A DNA stretch of 64,000 bases from Euborellia annulipes. Lineage: Eukaryota > Arthropoda > Insecta > Dermaptera > Anisolabididae. Below, piece by piece: positions 52,488-64,000 of this stretch (positions are counted from its first letter, which is position 1; every line of letters begins with the position of its first letter). The stretch is taken from positions 1 through 64,000 of the forward strand of contig JAKCPI010005513.1 in assembly GCA_023213315.1 (NCBI GenBank), given 5' to 3'. Under the pieces are notes generated by a model. That model ran no database searches. It saw nothing but the letters and a program-made list of their open reading frames with translations, and was not told the DNA's origin. The position numbers and the translations under genes were made by a program.

Positions 52488-53383
52488 TTCTCTCCGCTTT
52501 GTTTTTCAAATTGTTTAAGTGTAATGCATATCATTTACACAAATACATAATTTATTAACGAGAAATGAAATGTGTTTTGACATTAGAATTTTCTGTAATT
52601 ACAAAATTAAGTATTTATATTTAATTCGTAGAGTCCTAATTTTTTTCATTGATTTATATTTATTTTGAAGTGGTTTGTGGCTCCTATTCTCATTAACAGC
52701 GAATTTTTTTTCGCGCACTATTTCGCCAAATATTTAAAGTTTTTATTTTTTGAGAAATTTTTCGCTTGTTATAACAGAGGTTTCTGAAACAACTAAAAAT
52801 CAGGCCTATTCTCTAAAAACAGGCTTTAAAATTTAAAATAAACAAATGGGTGTTAAAAAGTAATGTAGAAACAATCAGCGTTAAAAAAATGCTAATCTCT
52901 AAACAAAGTTTTAACAGCGATGTTAACATGTTGCTTTTATTTCAAAGCTATCAAAATCATAACCTTACTTTTTAGATTAAGGACACCATGTTTATTTTAA
53001 ACACGAAGTTAAAATATTAAAGGCACCCCCTAGATATGGCATTAATTTTTAACACTATTTACTAAATGTTAACGCTTTGGCTTTAAATTTTTGTTTACAG
53101 AATAGCTATTTGAAGTGATTTTGAATATCATTTTTTAACGCTTACTTTACTTTTTAACACACATTTGTTTATTTTAAATTTTAACGCCTGTTTTTAGAGA
53201 ATAGACCTGAATTTGCTTTCTTATTTAATATTTAAATAGCCCATGATTTGTGGGATGTTCTCTCCTGACTACACTATAATATTTGTTTTCAATAATCTTT
53301 ATTTATTTTTCTTCAAACTTTTAACAGAGATTAACTCCAAAATAGAAAGACGGAGATGATATTGGCAATGCTTGAAAATTTTC
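52488..53383. other. No gene seen; decayed inverted repeat
   Basis: GCCTATTCTCTAAAAACAGG and AAATAAACAAATGGGTGTTAA at 52803-52860 mirror TGTGTTAAA-type and CTGTTTTTAGAGAATAGACC segments at 53155-53212, a 400-bp decayed palindrome. No gene. Confidence 0.5.
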
Positions 53384-53462
53384 ACCGCAAGTGGGATTTG
53401 AACCTGAGTTGGGTAGCAACTCTAGTTTCGTAATCCGCAGCTTATCCGATTAGCCATGAGCC
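53384..53462 (-). repeat. tRNA-derived repeat (third type)
   Basis: On the minus strand, ATGGCTAATCGGATAAGC (A-box), an extended anticodon arm, and CAGGTTCAAATCCCAC (B-box). The acceptor arms do not pair well, so it is a tRNA-derived repeat or pseudogene rather than a working tRNA. Confidence 0.55.
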
Positions 53463-54852
53463 TAAAAATATTCAAAAATGTCTAAAAACTAAAACACCAC
53501 ACATTATTTAGATATTATTATTATTTTTTGAAGATGAAGAACTCTAATTCCTCTTATTAGATATATTATAGAAGGAATAGAATCAAAGTTAAATTTATCA
53601 ATTTATTTATATAGTTCAATTTATATATTTTATCAATTTCATGATATTCATTCACATCATTAGACCACCAGTTAAATGAATTTTTTGAAATAAAAGAAAA
53701 AAATATTTAAAAATTGACATTTTTTTAAAATGAAATTCATTCATTTAACTTTAAATATGATAATAAATATTATGAATTATACCAGTATATCTTCGCCATT
53801 TTTGAAAAAAAAAAAAAAAAATAGTGAGGCCTGTTTCAGAATTCCAGAAATCTCATTCCCTGTAAAAGAAGTCCGAAAGATTCCGCATTCGTCCAATCAA
53901 TCTTCTTTAACTTAAACGAAAACGTTCACGCCCATATCCATCTTTTCCTCTCTCCTCTCTGGAATTCCAACAATGGCCGGACTATAAAAAGGGCTTTATC
54001 ACTTTCAAATTACCTTATTGAAAATATTTCATTTTTTTCTTAAAAATAAAAAAAAAAAGGATCAAGGAATCTATTTTCTAATATTATACCATTGAACTTG
54101 GTACTGCTAAAACATTTTTTGCCAAATTTCATCATATTTCGTCAAAATATAGTTAATAACAATATTCTAAGAAAAGCTTCATCCTGTTAATAAAATAATC
54201 AGAGATTGCTACTTACGTATATTATTAATCATAATTTTTTTTAATACACAGCCATTTCCGCTTAATGCGGACATAGATGGACCCCAATAAAGATCGACTT
54301 TTCAACTCAATTTCCTCAAAAAAAATTATCTAAGTTTGTTTTAAAATCTTTTTCTAGAAAAGAAAGGGCTCTAATTCGTAGTATTCGCAATATTAGTAAT
54401 TCTGTCTCTTTCATTATTTAAAAATTTATTTTTCAATATTATGACTTATTTGTTATTATTTAAATTTGTCAAATATTTTGAAAATTTGTCAAATGACAAG
54501 TTTAAAGTTCAAATTTTGCTTAGTCAATTTTACTATAAATACAAGAAAGAATTACTCACTATCTCATTTATTTATTTTATTAGTAGTTAATAGATTTTAT
54601 AGAATTATGATTTTTAGAATTATTTCTTTAACTGTATTTTTATTCAACTTATAGGTACTAAAATGAATTTTGAATTGAGATAAGGATAATTTCAAATTAA
54701 AGATCTTGTTCGCTATAAAATCAACCATTTGGCATTTGGACGTTTTTAACTTTATTTTCAAATATTTATTTGATAATTTTCCTCATTACGAAAAACAAAA
54801 ATGTTGTCGTTTATAATTTTAAAGCCAAGTGATAGGGCTTTTAGAAAATTTG
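53463..54852. other. No gene seen
   Basis: AT-rich. The patch at 53820-53980 is slightly GC-richer but has no recognisable frame. Confidence 0.5.
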
Positions 54853-54980
54853 TTTAAGGTCTTTATCGGCAGCTAAGGCCATTTAGAATCAATCCCTATT
54901 TATTTCAAATGATTGATAGCCAATTCAAATGAAATAAATTTTTCTCAATTGGTACGGGAAGCGAGCCGGGAGGGGCACGT
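54853..54980 (-). repeat. tRNA-derived SINE, subfamily B
   Basis: On the minus strand: GGCTCGCTTCCCG (B-box), hairpin ATTTCATTTGAATTGG/CAATCATTTGAAAT, GATTCTAAATGGCC, GCTGCCGATAAAGACC. It has diverged from the 50590 copy, but all paired segments remain pairable. Confidence 0.65.
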
Positions 54981-55224
54981 GAAAAGGAATAGGGCTTGTA
55001 TTCCGGACTGGTAAATAAAATTTTATACCAGACGTTAGAATATATCAATAAATCTTCTTGAAATCGTGCGTTGAAATTTCCCAAATATTAATTTATAAAT
55101 TTAATATTCTTAATATAAATGAATTATTTTGCCCTATAGAACTTCGAAAATCTAGAACTTTTTTTTCTTAATCAACTGTTTACAAGAATATTATAAACAA
55201 AATTTTTCTCCATTTTTGCGATTT

Positions 55225-55640
55225 TGGAATTTTTACTTTCTCCAACCCCATATAAAGGCCTATCTTAATATATAGAAAGTATTGTATTTTTGTCAAAAAT
55301 TCCATGTTGATGGAAATACCCGTTTTTACACCCCCGAAATCCAAAAAGTACCGGTACTTCTGTATTTAAATTAGGTACTGTATCTCCTGGCATATAATAC
55401 GAAGTTTTTGAACTAAATCGGCCAAAAAGTACTCGGCTCAGTTTTTTCAATTTTCTCAAAATTGATTAAAATTTATAACTCAATTATTTTTTAGATGCTG
55501 TTTAAAATGTACATTCTCATTTTGCCTTCAAAATTGAAAATATAAATATTTTTATTTCACTATAAATCTAATGAAATGCTATATATATATGTTAATAAAA
55601 TAAATCTGGTGTGTCAAACCCAGAACACAACTTACAATTA
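55225..55640 (+). repeat. Hairpin-ended repeat family, deleted copy
   Basis: It begins with TTTTTACTTTCTCC, has a shortened body (ATGTTGATGGAAATACCCG, ACGAAGTTTTTGAACTAAAT) and ends in half of the terminal hairpin near 55635. Confidence 0.5.
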
Positions 55641-55838
55641 ACCAAGGCAAGAGAGCAACATTAAGCTATTTTATAAATAGTCTAATCTTACTTAATTTTA
55701 CCACCATATATTTTCAATTTTGAGGGAAAATAAGAATATACATTTTAAAGAGCATGTAATTTTTTGTGATATTTGTACAACAGTACAACAAATTGTTCTG
55801 ATCGAATCATTATAAAAAGATCAAACTTTTATATTGGG

Positions 55839-56150
55839 AAGAAATTAATTAGCCACTTGCAAATATTTCTGTGACTATACAGACACCATCCTCAGTGCAA
55901 TTATCGTCTTTCTGAAAATGATTATCATAAAAATAAAAATTATCAGAGACAAATTATTTGCGCAAAAGCCTTAAGTGTGATGTATTTGAGCACATACTCG
56001 AAACCCATGCGCAAATTATTTGTCTCTGATAATTTTTCAATTTATGACAATCTCTTAGAAAGACAATAATTATACTGTGGATGGTGTCTGTATAGTCACA
56101 GAAATATTTGCAATAAATTTAAGCTGTTTTGAGAGTGGCTAATTAATTTT
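55839..56150. mobile_element. Palindromic element, about 310 bp
   Basis: The left arm (AAATTAATTAGCCACT, GCAAATATTTCTGTGACTAT, ACAGACACCATCC) mirrors the right (GGATGGTGTCTG, ATAGTCACAGAAATATTTGC, AGTGGCTAATTAATTT). The inner stem AAATTATCAGAGACAAATTA encloses a 35-base loop. The right arm has about 21 extra bases. Confidence 0.6.
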
Positions 56151-56992
56151 TCCTGCTTAATTTCTTGCTATTATGGATAAGTTGATTTTAATCTGGAGTA
56201 TATTAAAATTTCGGGCCTCATTAAACTCCCGGGCTCTAATGGTATGATGGAAGAGTATTATAGGGTGGCTCTTCTCTTACTCGTTCCGCCCTTGTTTATA
56301 TTTCATTCTAATCATAGACGTTATCACGTCAAAAATGATAACTCATTAATCTCCTCCTCCCTGCCACAAAATTCCAATTACACAACATCTTCCGTTATTT
56401 ATTTTTTTTATTTATATTTATTATAGTAATTCCTTGTTCTTGTGCCAAAAATTCTTTTTTAAATTAAAAAAGATAAATCAAAATTAAGAAGGTATTTCTG
56501 AATATATTTTTATTCAAAGGATGTTGTCACCTATGATGATCAAAGTAAGCATTAGAAATAAAATTCCACAAAATAAAAATAAATTCTATTTCTCATCGAA
56601 ATTCTTTTGGCCAAAATGAGATGATGATATTTCATTCAGGAGTTATTCTTTCAAACATGAATTGAAATGGCTAAAAAAAAAGATTAGGCTCTAAATGAAA
56701 ATAGATCTTTAATAATAGACTTTCCTCACTCAGTCATTTGGAATACAAGTATACAAAAAGAAATTGAAAACTATTTTGAAAGTGAATCTCTTCTTCAATC
56801 ATGTATGTCACTAGGTTTGACATTTTATAATTAGGCTACTTACATACTCTTCTCGCTTCCTTTTTCTTGATCATAGATGCGGTTTCTCTAGAGAACTTAA
56901 AGCCGAAATAATTATAATCTTTGTTGATATTATTTTCAATCAAGTTAATAGAAACCTCAACCCTTGTTAAATTAAACAGTTCATTAGTTTTT
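56151..56992. other. No gene seen
   Basis: AT-rich sequence, nothing recognised. Confidence 0.6.
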
Positions 56993-57490
56993 TACTTTCT
57001 CTTACCTCTATATATGTTAATATATAGAGAGAGAAAGTATTGGATTCATGTCAAAAATTCGATGTCGAGATTTTGATGGATTTGATGGACGTTTTGAGTC
57101 TCCTTGAATCCAAAAAAGAGGTTTTGGCGACAGGTTCTGTCTGTGTGTCTGTCCGTCTGTCTTTTAACAAAATATCTCAAGAACGAAAAGAGTTAGGAGA
57201 TTGAAATTTTATATTTAAGTTAGGTACCCCTCTGAGACGTGACAAGAAGATTTTGAACAAATTCGGCCAAAAAGTACTAGTACTTTACTGATGCACTTTT
57301 TCAGTTATTTTCAACTTTCTCAAAATTCGCTTTAACGATTTTGTTTAAAATTCATAAATCAATTATTTTTTAGATGTTCTTTAAAATGTATATTCTCATT
57401 TTGCCATTGAAACCTTTTGAAGCACACTTTACTTGTACTTCATAGGTAAGATATCACTAGAAATGCCATAGTTACAAAATATAATTAATT
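56993..57490 (+). repeat. Hairpin-ended repeat family, 5' half
   Basis: First hairpin TACTTTCTCTTACCTCTATA..GAGAGAGAAAGTA, then a nearly complete body to GAAGCACACTTTACTTGTAC. The AATCTGGTGTGAC end is missing. Confidence 0.65.
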
Positions 57491-58289
57491 GTTTTTGTCA
57501 AAGGTTGGTACGGATGCCACGTTCATTGATTTCATGCAATGTATATTTTAAATAAAAATCTCGAAATAGCAGATACGGAAATATAAAAAAAATTTTAATT
57601 TCTGATTTTAATGAATAGACTTTTATTTGAATTTGACTTATTTGACCCAGAAGGCGCAAATTCATAGATTTGAATATTCTCCCCAAACAATTAATCTGTG
57701 GAAAAGTGAAATAATAACTCTGAAGGTACTCAAATTTTCGGAAAGAAAATAATTTTCCATTTTCAATATATAGAGATTTATCAAAATGATTGCGTTCATT
57801 TTAGGTCAAAAAAAAATATAATGTGCATGTCTATGTGCCTAAGTGTTTTCAAACCCTTCCTCCTTGAATAAACACTGGAATGAAATGAGAGCAAAAAGTG
57901 ATTTCGGTCCATTAAGAGAAATGAGGATATTTACATATTAAAATGATCTCTCTCCTTTAAAAGTCCATAAAAGAAGCATCAAAAATTTATTTTTTTTTAA
58001 ATATACTTATAGGTTCAAATAAAAATAAAATTTTATTTGAAACAAGTAAATAAATGCCTACCAAAATCGTGGAATTTCTTCTTATTTTAGTCAAAAAAAA
58101 AAGTTTTTTCTTTTTTATTTTTAAACTTTTCTATTTCTAGTTTTAGTTAGAAAAATTTATGATGTCACAAACATACAAATTCAATGATGTTTTTGGGGTG
58201 GAATCTCTTTTGTGAGTCTCTGAGTAATTTCAATATAATTCTTAAAAACTATGTTTACTTTTCTCTCTCTCCCTCACCCCCTAAAAAAG
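57491..58289. other. No gene seen
   Basis: AT-rich sequence with a 62-codon unrecognised minus-strand frame, probably chance. Confidence 0.6.
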
Positions 58290-58545
58290 ATCAGCGCGCG
58301 GAATGAAAAAAAAAAAATAAACAAATAAACAAGAATAAAAAAAAAAAAAGAGAGAAATAGAAGAGACTCTTGGCGGGCATAATGAACTCTTGCGGCGACG
58401 TTGAAGGCGACGGCGCCTTCGCCGGAAATGCACAAATAGACAGTAGAAAAGAACAAAGTGGGGGCGAAGATCTTCCCCTCTCTCATCGTCACCTTAGGAG
58501 TCACCAGGTCAAAAACTTCCCTTGACCTTTGTACCTGCTCAGGTG
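58290..58545. promoter_or_regulatory. CpG-rich island (4)
   Basis: GATCAGCGCGCGG, TGCGGCGACGTTGAAGGCGA, CGGCGCCTTCGCCGG (self-complementary) and GTGGGGGCGAAG lie within homopurine and poly-A flanks. The minus-strand frame is not recognised. Function unknown, possibly a promoter. Confidence 0.3.
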
Positions 58546-58949
58546 ATATAAATAAATTTTTTCAAAATTCATAATTTACCCTTTGACAGAGATAGTTATT
58601 TTCTCTTACCTATATATGTAATATATATATATGGCTCATTCTCAAAATAAATCGAAATTGGGCTTACTGAATTGATCGATTTTTTTTTAAACTTATTATC
58701 GATTTGTTTTTGTTTGTCTTGTTTGATTAAAATATTATAGCGGTCCCCAACTTTTTTGAGTTTGGAAAAAAAAATCGAAAATAAGGGAATTACAGTTCAG
58801 GGATGGAATGATTTTTGATATGTTTTCACAACAATTAGAAACCCTGAAATGTACCAATTTTTTTTTATTTCACAAGTATAATAATTAAATTATTTTATTG
58901 CAACCCAAAACGTAACAATTTAATTGTTACGAACAAAATATATTGATTT

Positions 58950-59285
58950 AAGCAAGTTTTTCAAAATTCGCTCCAACAATTTTGATTAAAATTCATAAAT
59001 CAATTATTTTTTAGATGCTCTTTAAAATGTTTATTCTCATTTTGCCCTTGAAATCTTCTGAAGTTCACTTTACTCTTGTACTTCATAGAAAAGATAGGAG
59101 AAATGGTTGCTATGGTAACAGAATATAAATTATTTTCCTATGTTTATAAATTTTGCATCTTGAATTCAATATATCATACTGTCGGAAACTAATTATATGT
59201 CTACACAAAAAACAAGCACAGAACACAACTTTGTCTTACAGGTAAGAGAATGTTGTGTGCTGTGCGTCATCACACCAGATTTATT
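58950..59285 (+). repeat. Hairpin-ended repeat family, 3' half
   Basis: From TTTTCAAAATTCGCTCCAAC to the terminal hairpin, whose left arm has lost its outer AATCTGGTGTGAC half (59205-59282). Confidence 0.6.
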
Positions 59286-59540
59286 TCAATTATATCCCAA
59301 TAAATCGCCATTCGTCTGACAATTTAATGATAAATAAAGGCCTTAAGTTCGTAAGAACAATATTCCCAATTAAAATAAAAATCAGCGGATAATACAATAG
59401 TTCAATTAATATATAGATAATGAAGATAAAAGAGTTTCAAATAAACATCCGAAGCCTTTTTATGTTTATTTGTCCTCGATATTTATGCATAGAATAATAT
59501 ATCGTATCTTCACTTCCTGTATTATATAATGTATTATTTT

Positions 59541-59546
<6 letters not shown>

Positions 59547-59572
<26 letters not shown>

Positions 59573-59573
59573 C
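59547..59573. repeat. (AG)n microsatellite
   Basis: Uninterrupted AG dinucleotide run following an A-run. Other simple repeats are (AT)n at about 5771-5803 and (AC)n at about 11499-11520. Confidence 0.8.
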
Positions 59574-60149
59574 ATAACTTAACCCTTTTTAAATATTTAA
59601 AATTCTCTTCTCAGACATTCTTTCATTTATTTTTTCACCTGTTGGTTATTATTTACGAAAAGGTTAAAAAAAATTCTAAACTAAATTTAACACTTTAGTT
59701 ATAGAATTTCTAGAATATTAATTTTTATTTATAGATTTTTTAAAAAATTATTTCCAATTTTTTTTTTTTGGAAATTTCTTAAATTACGTTTTGTTCATTG
59801 TCCAGCATGGCGGAATGCAATTTCAACAATAGTTGTAATATTAAAGTGTTTAATAACTAGCGCTCTCTTTTAATTTCTCGTGAAAACGACTTTACATGTA
59901 TAAAATAATAAATATATTACAATACTTCAATATTTGATAAGAAATGTTCTCTACTTAATTCTAATAAGTAGTATAATCACATTTTTTTCGGAGAAAATGG
60001 TTTGTTTTGTATCGTGTTTGGTTACTGGAAGGTAGGCAACCAAACTTTCTGCACTGAAGCGCTTGTGGAATCAGAAAGGGCCACCAGCCACTTGACACAC
60101 TAAATTATTCGGAATTTGTTTATTCTTGTTAAATGTTTTAATTGTTTTC
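59574..60149. other. No gene seen
   Basis: AT-rich sequence, nothing recognised. Confidence 0.6.
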
Positions 60150-60360
60150 ACTCACTACAGTCACTAGTGACACGTTGTATTTACTCTGAGAGGTAACTTT
60201 CATGGGAATAATACTGAGATGGGTTCCCGTTACCTTCCACAGGAGGAGGCATCTCACAAAGAGTTAGATAATATTTTGCTATGAGGTGGATTTGAACTCG
60301 AGTTGTTTTCAACTCAGGTTTATAAGCTTAACTGCTTTATCCCTTCGGTTAATCGTCTTC
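60150..60360 (-). repeat. tRNA-derived repeat with conserved body
   Basis: The minus strand has B-box GAGTTCAAATCCACC and an A-box-like TTAACCGAAGGGATAAAGC. Its body (CTCTGAGAGGTAACTTTCAT and GAGATGGGTTCCCG on the plus strand) is shared with 51797-51860, which shows a dispersed family. Confidence 0.5.
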
Positions 60361-60368
60361 TTGTTTCA

Positions 60369-60490
60369 ATTTTTTTTTAAGTCTTTTTGGAATCTTAGGC
60401 CCTATATATTTTAACGATACTCATTATTTAAATGTGGGAGTCCAGGCACATTTACTTTTACTATTTGGTATGACCCGCGATCCTTGGCTT
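60369..60490 (-). repeat. Degraded subfamily A SINE
   Basis: On the minus strand, CATACCAAATAG, a TGCCTGGACTCCC block and a GGGCCTAAGATTCCAAAAAGAC end follow the order of the full-length copy, with substitutions throughout. Confidence 0.5.
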
Positions 60491-60889
60491 TAAGTCTATC
60501 AATATTGAAATTTGTCATCACCTCTCTAGCCTCTCGACCGACGGGGGAATTGTATTAATTAATGACAAACATTTTTGATTTCTTTCGACGATTGTTTATA
60601 CTATAGTAATAAATTTATCCTTCTTGTTTCATATATAAATAAATAATAATAGCGTTGACAAATCATCTATTTTTTTATTTTGAGAAAAGAATGCTAATTA
60701 AGAGGGCTTAAATTCCAAATATTGTTCGAAGAGTAAAATGTTTATATACTAAATTTCGGTTTGGTATATTTTTAAAAACTTCTTTATATATTTGCTTTGA
60801 TTTTTTAATGTCTCTAAATTCCAACATGTTTTTTTTTCTCTTCCTCCTCCTCCTCCTCTTCTTCTTCATCCTCATCCTCCTCTTTTTCT

Positions 60890-61160
60890 TCGGCGCCCCT
60901 GGCATTCGCGACGGAGCGTCGCGTTCCAAACAACATCATCGTCATCGTTTTCGACGTCGATGTCTACGTTGTCGTCGTCGTCGTCGTTTTACTACTATTC
61001 CCCAAATGCACGTGGCCGGCCCCGAGTGCCCCGAGTCGGGGGCACGTGCCTGGCGCCTGAGTCACCGTTTCACTCTTCTTCTCTCAAGTCGTCCCTTCGT
61101 CCTGCCCACCCACAGTCACGTTTCCTGTGCTGATCGGATTGCATTCGCTCCAGTCTTCTC
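60890..61160. promoter_or_regulatory. CpG-rich island (5) with paired E-boxes
   Basis: GGCGCCCC, ATTCGCGACGGAGCGTCGCG, a CGT/CGTCGT run, and two CACGTG E-boxes (61009-61014, 61043-61048). A hairpin GTGCCCCGA.TCGGGGGCAC at 61027-61046 lies between and overlaps the second. Frames through it are low-complexity and unrecognised. Confidence 0.35.
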
Positions 61161-62044
61161 TCTGATGACAAATATATGACCCACGGCCCCCTATCTATGT
61201 TCTCCCGCTCGCCACAAATCACATGTCTGCGGTTTCTATTTTCTTTTTTTGTTTGTTTTTATTTGCCTCTCCCGTCGTCCGTCGATTGCGTAAAATATTT
61301 TATAACTAAACATCTCCAAGTCTCTCTCTCGGTCACAAGGAACAGCAAAATCTATCACATTTTGATGTTTAAAAACTAATTGTTACATATATTCTAGTTA
61401 AAAAATGTCATCAATTTTAGAATTTTAAAATTACCACCTCTATACATACACAGAGGTTTTTCGGCCAATTAGTATTGAATATTTTTTGTATTAAGCTGGA
61501 CTTGAACTTGAGTCACCTTGAACTCCCTCACTTGAAAAGCACTAATTCAAAAATAATTAAAATCAAAAAGTTTCAATCTTTGATTTAATATATTCTTAAC
61601 AAATATTATTTATTAAAAATAACTTTTGCCTGTGAGCAAGGGCGGTAACAAGGGGCGGGGAGGGGGTGGTAATTATCCCTCTCTCCTTCGATATTCAAAA
61701 TAAAGATACTATTCAATTATTAGTTGAATAGGCCTACTCTATTTACAGTATATTGGAGTCAGGAGGAATGAAGTCGACTTTTTAATTAATCAACTTTTAG
61801 CATAAATGTTTCGGTCACCTTAACGGATGGCTATGTAGTAAATGTGTCTTTATCATATAAATTTAAAAATATTTTTGTGGAATATTCTAGCAACATATTT
61901 ATATTGCTCCAGCCTAATGCATCCTATGTAATTATAAATTTTTTGACAAGCTTTAAAAACTTACAATGGCATGATGATGGCATCCCTTATGGTGACCGAA
62001 ATGTTTAAGCTGAATAAATTGTAAACGTGATCTAATTAAAACGT
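61161..62044. other. No gene seen; decayed palindrome
   Basis: ATAAATGTTTCGGTCACC at 61802 mirrors GGTGACCGAAATGTTTAAGC at 61991, with CTATGTAGTAAAT-type segments inside, so 61795-62015 looks like another palindromic element of the CGAAAC group. The remainder is AT-rich. Confidence 0.45.
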
Positions 62045-62100
62045 TTGGCTACCTTTCAATGGCCTCAGATGCCGAAAAAGCCATTAAACAAATTAAAGAA
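62045..62100 (+). repeat. Subfamily B SINE 3' fragment
   Basis: TTGGCTACC, then TCAATGGCCTCAGATGCCG, AAAAAGCC and an A-rich tail. Only the 3' module remains. Confidence 0.5.
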
Positions 62101-63799
62101 AATGATTAAAAAACTTTATGTTGTTCAAAATTCCTTATTAAAAAAACTTCAAATCTCTCCAAAATTTCTTATTAAATTTCTATATGAAAATATTTTTACA
62201 TTATTTTAATAGCTCAAGTTTCCATCAGGACATGAAAAGTGCCAAGTTTACCTTTGGCTTTACTCAAAAAATTTCATCCAGACAAGTTGCAAAATTATTA
62301 TTTTTTTTAAAATTAACTCTAAAACTATATCTTGTACAAAAATTAACTTTATTTGATAAAATTTAAAGATTTTACCATAGGGAAAAAATTGAATTTATTT
62401 GAAAGATTCCAGCTAATTAATTCAAGGCAAAAAATTAATTATTTTTTAACCCAATAATTACTAATTTAATTATTTATTAGATATAGAGCGAATTTTTTTA
62501 AAATATCTTTTTTTAATGCGATTAATCTAAAAAAAAAATTTTTATTTTTTCGAAAATCAAAAAAGGGCTTCGATAATTTGTAGATATTTTAAATAGCTTT
62601 AATTAAAAAAAAATCAAGGTCGATAGCTTCAAAATTGTGGTCGCTGGAAAGTCCCAAAATTAGCACCCCGAGACGCGCACCTTAAAAATAATAGAAAAAA
62701 TTTACATTACCCCCATCCTAAAAAAATAATTATAGATTCTTCTTGACTTGAAGATACACTCGACTCTTCTCAAAGTTTGTTTTGACTTTAAATTAATTAA
62801 ATTTAATTTCATATTGTTTAGGAAAAAAAAAAAACAATTCCATATTCATCAATGAATGACCTTCTTATGTTATCTAACAGACCAAATGTCCTTCCTTCCT
62901 CCTCTTTACTCATCACAAAAATATTCCAATTAATTGATGCAATGCATTCAAAAATAAACCATAAAATAATTTTAAAGCTAACATTTTTTATCTTTTTTCA
63001 AGGCCCGAATCATGATCGAATGGATAGAGGTATTAACAATGACAATAATAGTCTAATTATTATCTCAAAAACCACCCCTTGCAAGGGATACGGGGCTTGA
63101 TACAAACATTTATTTAAACCATTATGTCTGGATAATATTTATTTGAATTACTATTTTAGAAACAAAAACAAAATATCTCCACCAAGGACAATAGCCTTAA
63201 CCTTATTTAATTAATTAATTTCATTTTAAAGTAAATATTTACGAATTTTATTCAAGGAATTGTCCTAATCAAGATATGATAAATAAATGGATCGCATCTT
63301 CAACTTCATCATCCATTAATGAAAATATCAAATTTAACTTTTTTTTTATCGTAAAATTTCTTTATTTTATTGACTAATCATCATGTTGGAGATAATATTA
63401 TTTTTTTGCCTTTTTTTTATCTCTTGCTCGTGAGGTGTTCTCGTGTACAAATTATTAAGGAGATCAGACTTTGAGGCGACTCTGTTATTTTTTTCATTTT
63501 CTTTTTATTTTTGTGTACTATTTTATTTAATACTCTGTAAATATAGAGTATTCAAAATAAGTATTGGATTAAATTGAAGTAGATATGTGGATCATAGATT
63601 GGAAATTCCTAATTAAGCTTCTTTATCTTTAAATTATTTAAAATAATTCTTGATTATATAAAATTTTATTTTTTTGTACACCCGAAATTCTTGCGTACGT
63701 GGATAATATTGATAAATTCGTCAGTTTCCTAATTAAGCTGACGTATAAAAAATATATCACCAACTTTTATATTTTCTAAAGGTAGGCCTAATGATATTT
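62101..63799. other. No gene seen
   Basis: AT-rich sequence. Two frames (62184, 62852) were read and show no family resemblance or splice support. Confidence 0.55.
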
Positions 63800-64000
63800 C
63801 ATGCATTCATTCAACTTTTTCTTTATATTTTGTTATCATGGCAATCATTTCTCCTATCTTTCCTATGAAGTACAAGAAGAGTAAAATGGCCTTCATAAGA
63901 TTTTAATGGCAAAATGAGAATCTACATTTTAAAGAGCATCTAAAAAATTATTGATTTATGGATTTTAATCAAAATCGTTGGAGCGAATTTTGAGAAAATT
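63800..64000 (-). repeat. Hairpin-ended repeat family, running off the window
   Basis: TTTGTTATCATGGCAATCAT, GAAGTACAAGAAGAGTAAAA and CAAAATCGTTGGAGCGAAT are body segments in minus orientation. The copy continues past the last base. Confidence 0.6.

Noticed and set aside
53730..53915. 61-codon plus-strand frame near 53.8 kb as a formin exon
   Set aside because: No acceptor or donor in the right phase and no resemblance to the INF2 inhibitory domain.
63000..63035. Short exon after TTTTTTCAAG at 63001
   Set aside because: In the phase needed after the formin exon it reads into a stop within four codons.

Overview
The window is strongly AT-rich eukaryotic DNA with split genes, GT-AG introns, TATA-box promoters, AATAAA poly(A) signals, pol III tRNA genes and very dense small transposable elements. 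The protein sequences (a cytosolic Hsp90 ending MEEVD, a nucleoside diphosphate kinase, a U3 snoRNP WD40 protein and a formin N-terminus) are animal-like and fit an arthropod best, possibly a crustacean. That placement is an inference, because nothing in the sequence names the species.

Genes lie mostly in the middle third. Hsp90 runs on the minus strand (coding 21007-26679, three coding exons plus a 5' UTR exon). It has a TATA box at 26875-26882 and an uninterrupted seven-unit heat shock element at 27150-27182. A minus-strand nucleoside diphosphate kinase (30347-32631, four coding exons, TATA box at 32795-32802) follows. Divergent from it is a seven-exon plus-strand UTP18 homologue (34353-39700), a UtpB subunit of the small-subunit processome. 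The first coding exon of an INF2-like formin is at 43829-44013, with a possible 5' UTR exon near 41046; later exons were not found. Two identical-anticodon tRNA-Glu(UUC) genes face each other at 45738-45809 and 46089-46160.

The flanks (1-20600 and 46200-64000) hold no protein gene I can support. They are built from repeats: a high-copy family with hairpin ends (at least 14 copies or fragments), two related tRNA-derived SINE subfamilies, other tRNA-like repeats, hAT-type elements (four with intact or nearly intact 8-bp target duplications), TA-flanked Tc1/mariner-type MITEs, Harbinger-like TTA/TAA-flanked elements, and many palindromic elements carrying a CTGANGA...CGAAAC motif reminiscent of Penelope-like elements or hammerhead ribozymes. 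Five CpG-rich islands stand out of the AT-rich background and may be promoters or first exons of genes whose bodies lie elsewhere.

The most unusual items are an 893-bp fold-back element whose terminal arms each carry a tRNA-like pol III promoter, a 1.3-kb imperfect palindrome of similar design, two SINE subfamilies that keep the same two hairpins with different arm sequences, the recurrent ribozyme-like palindromes, and the seven-unit heat shock element. Several elements are nested, so a relative insertion order can be read.
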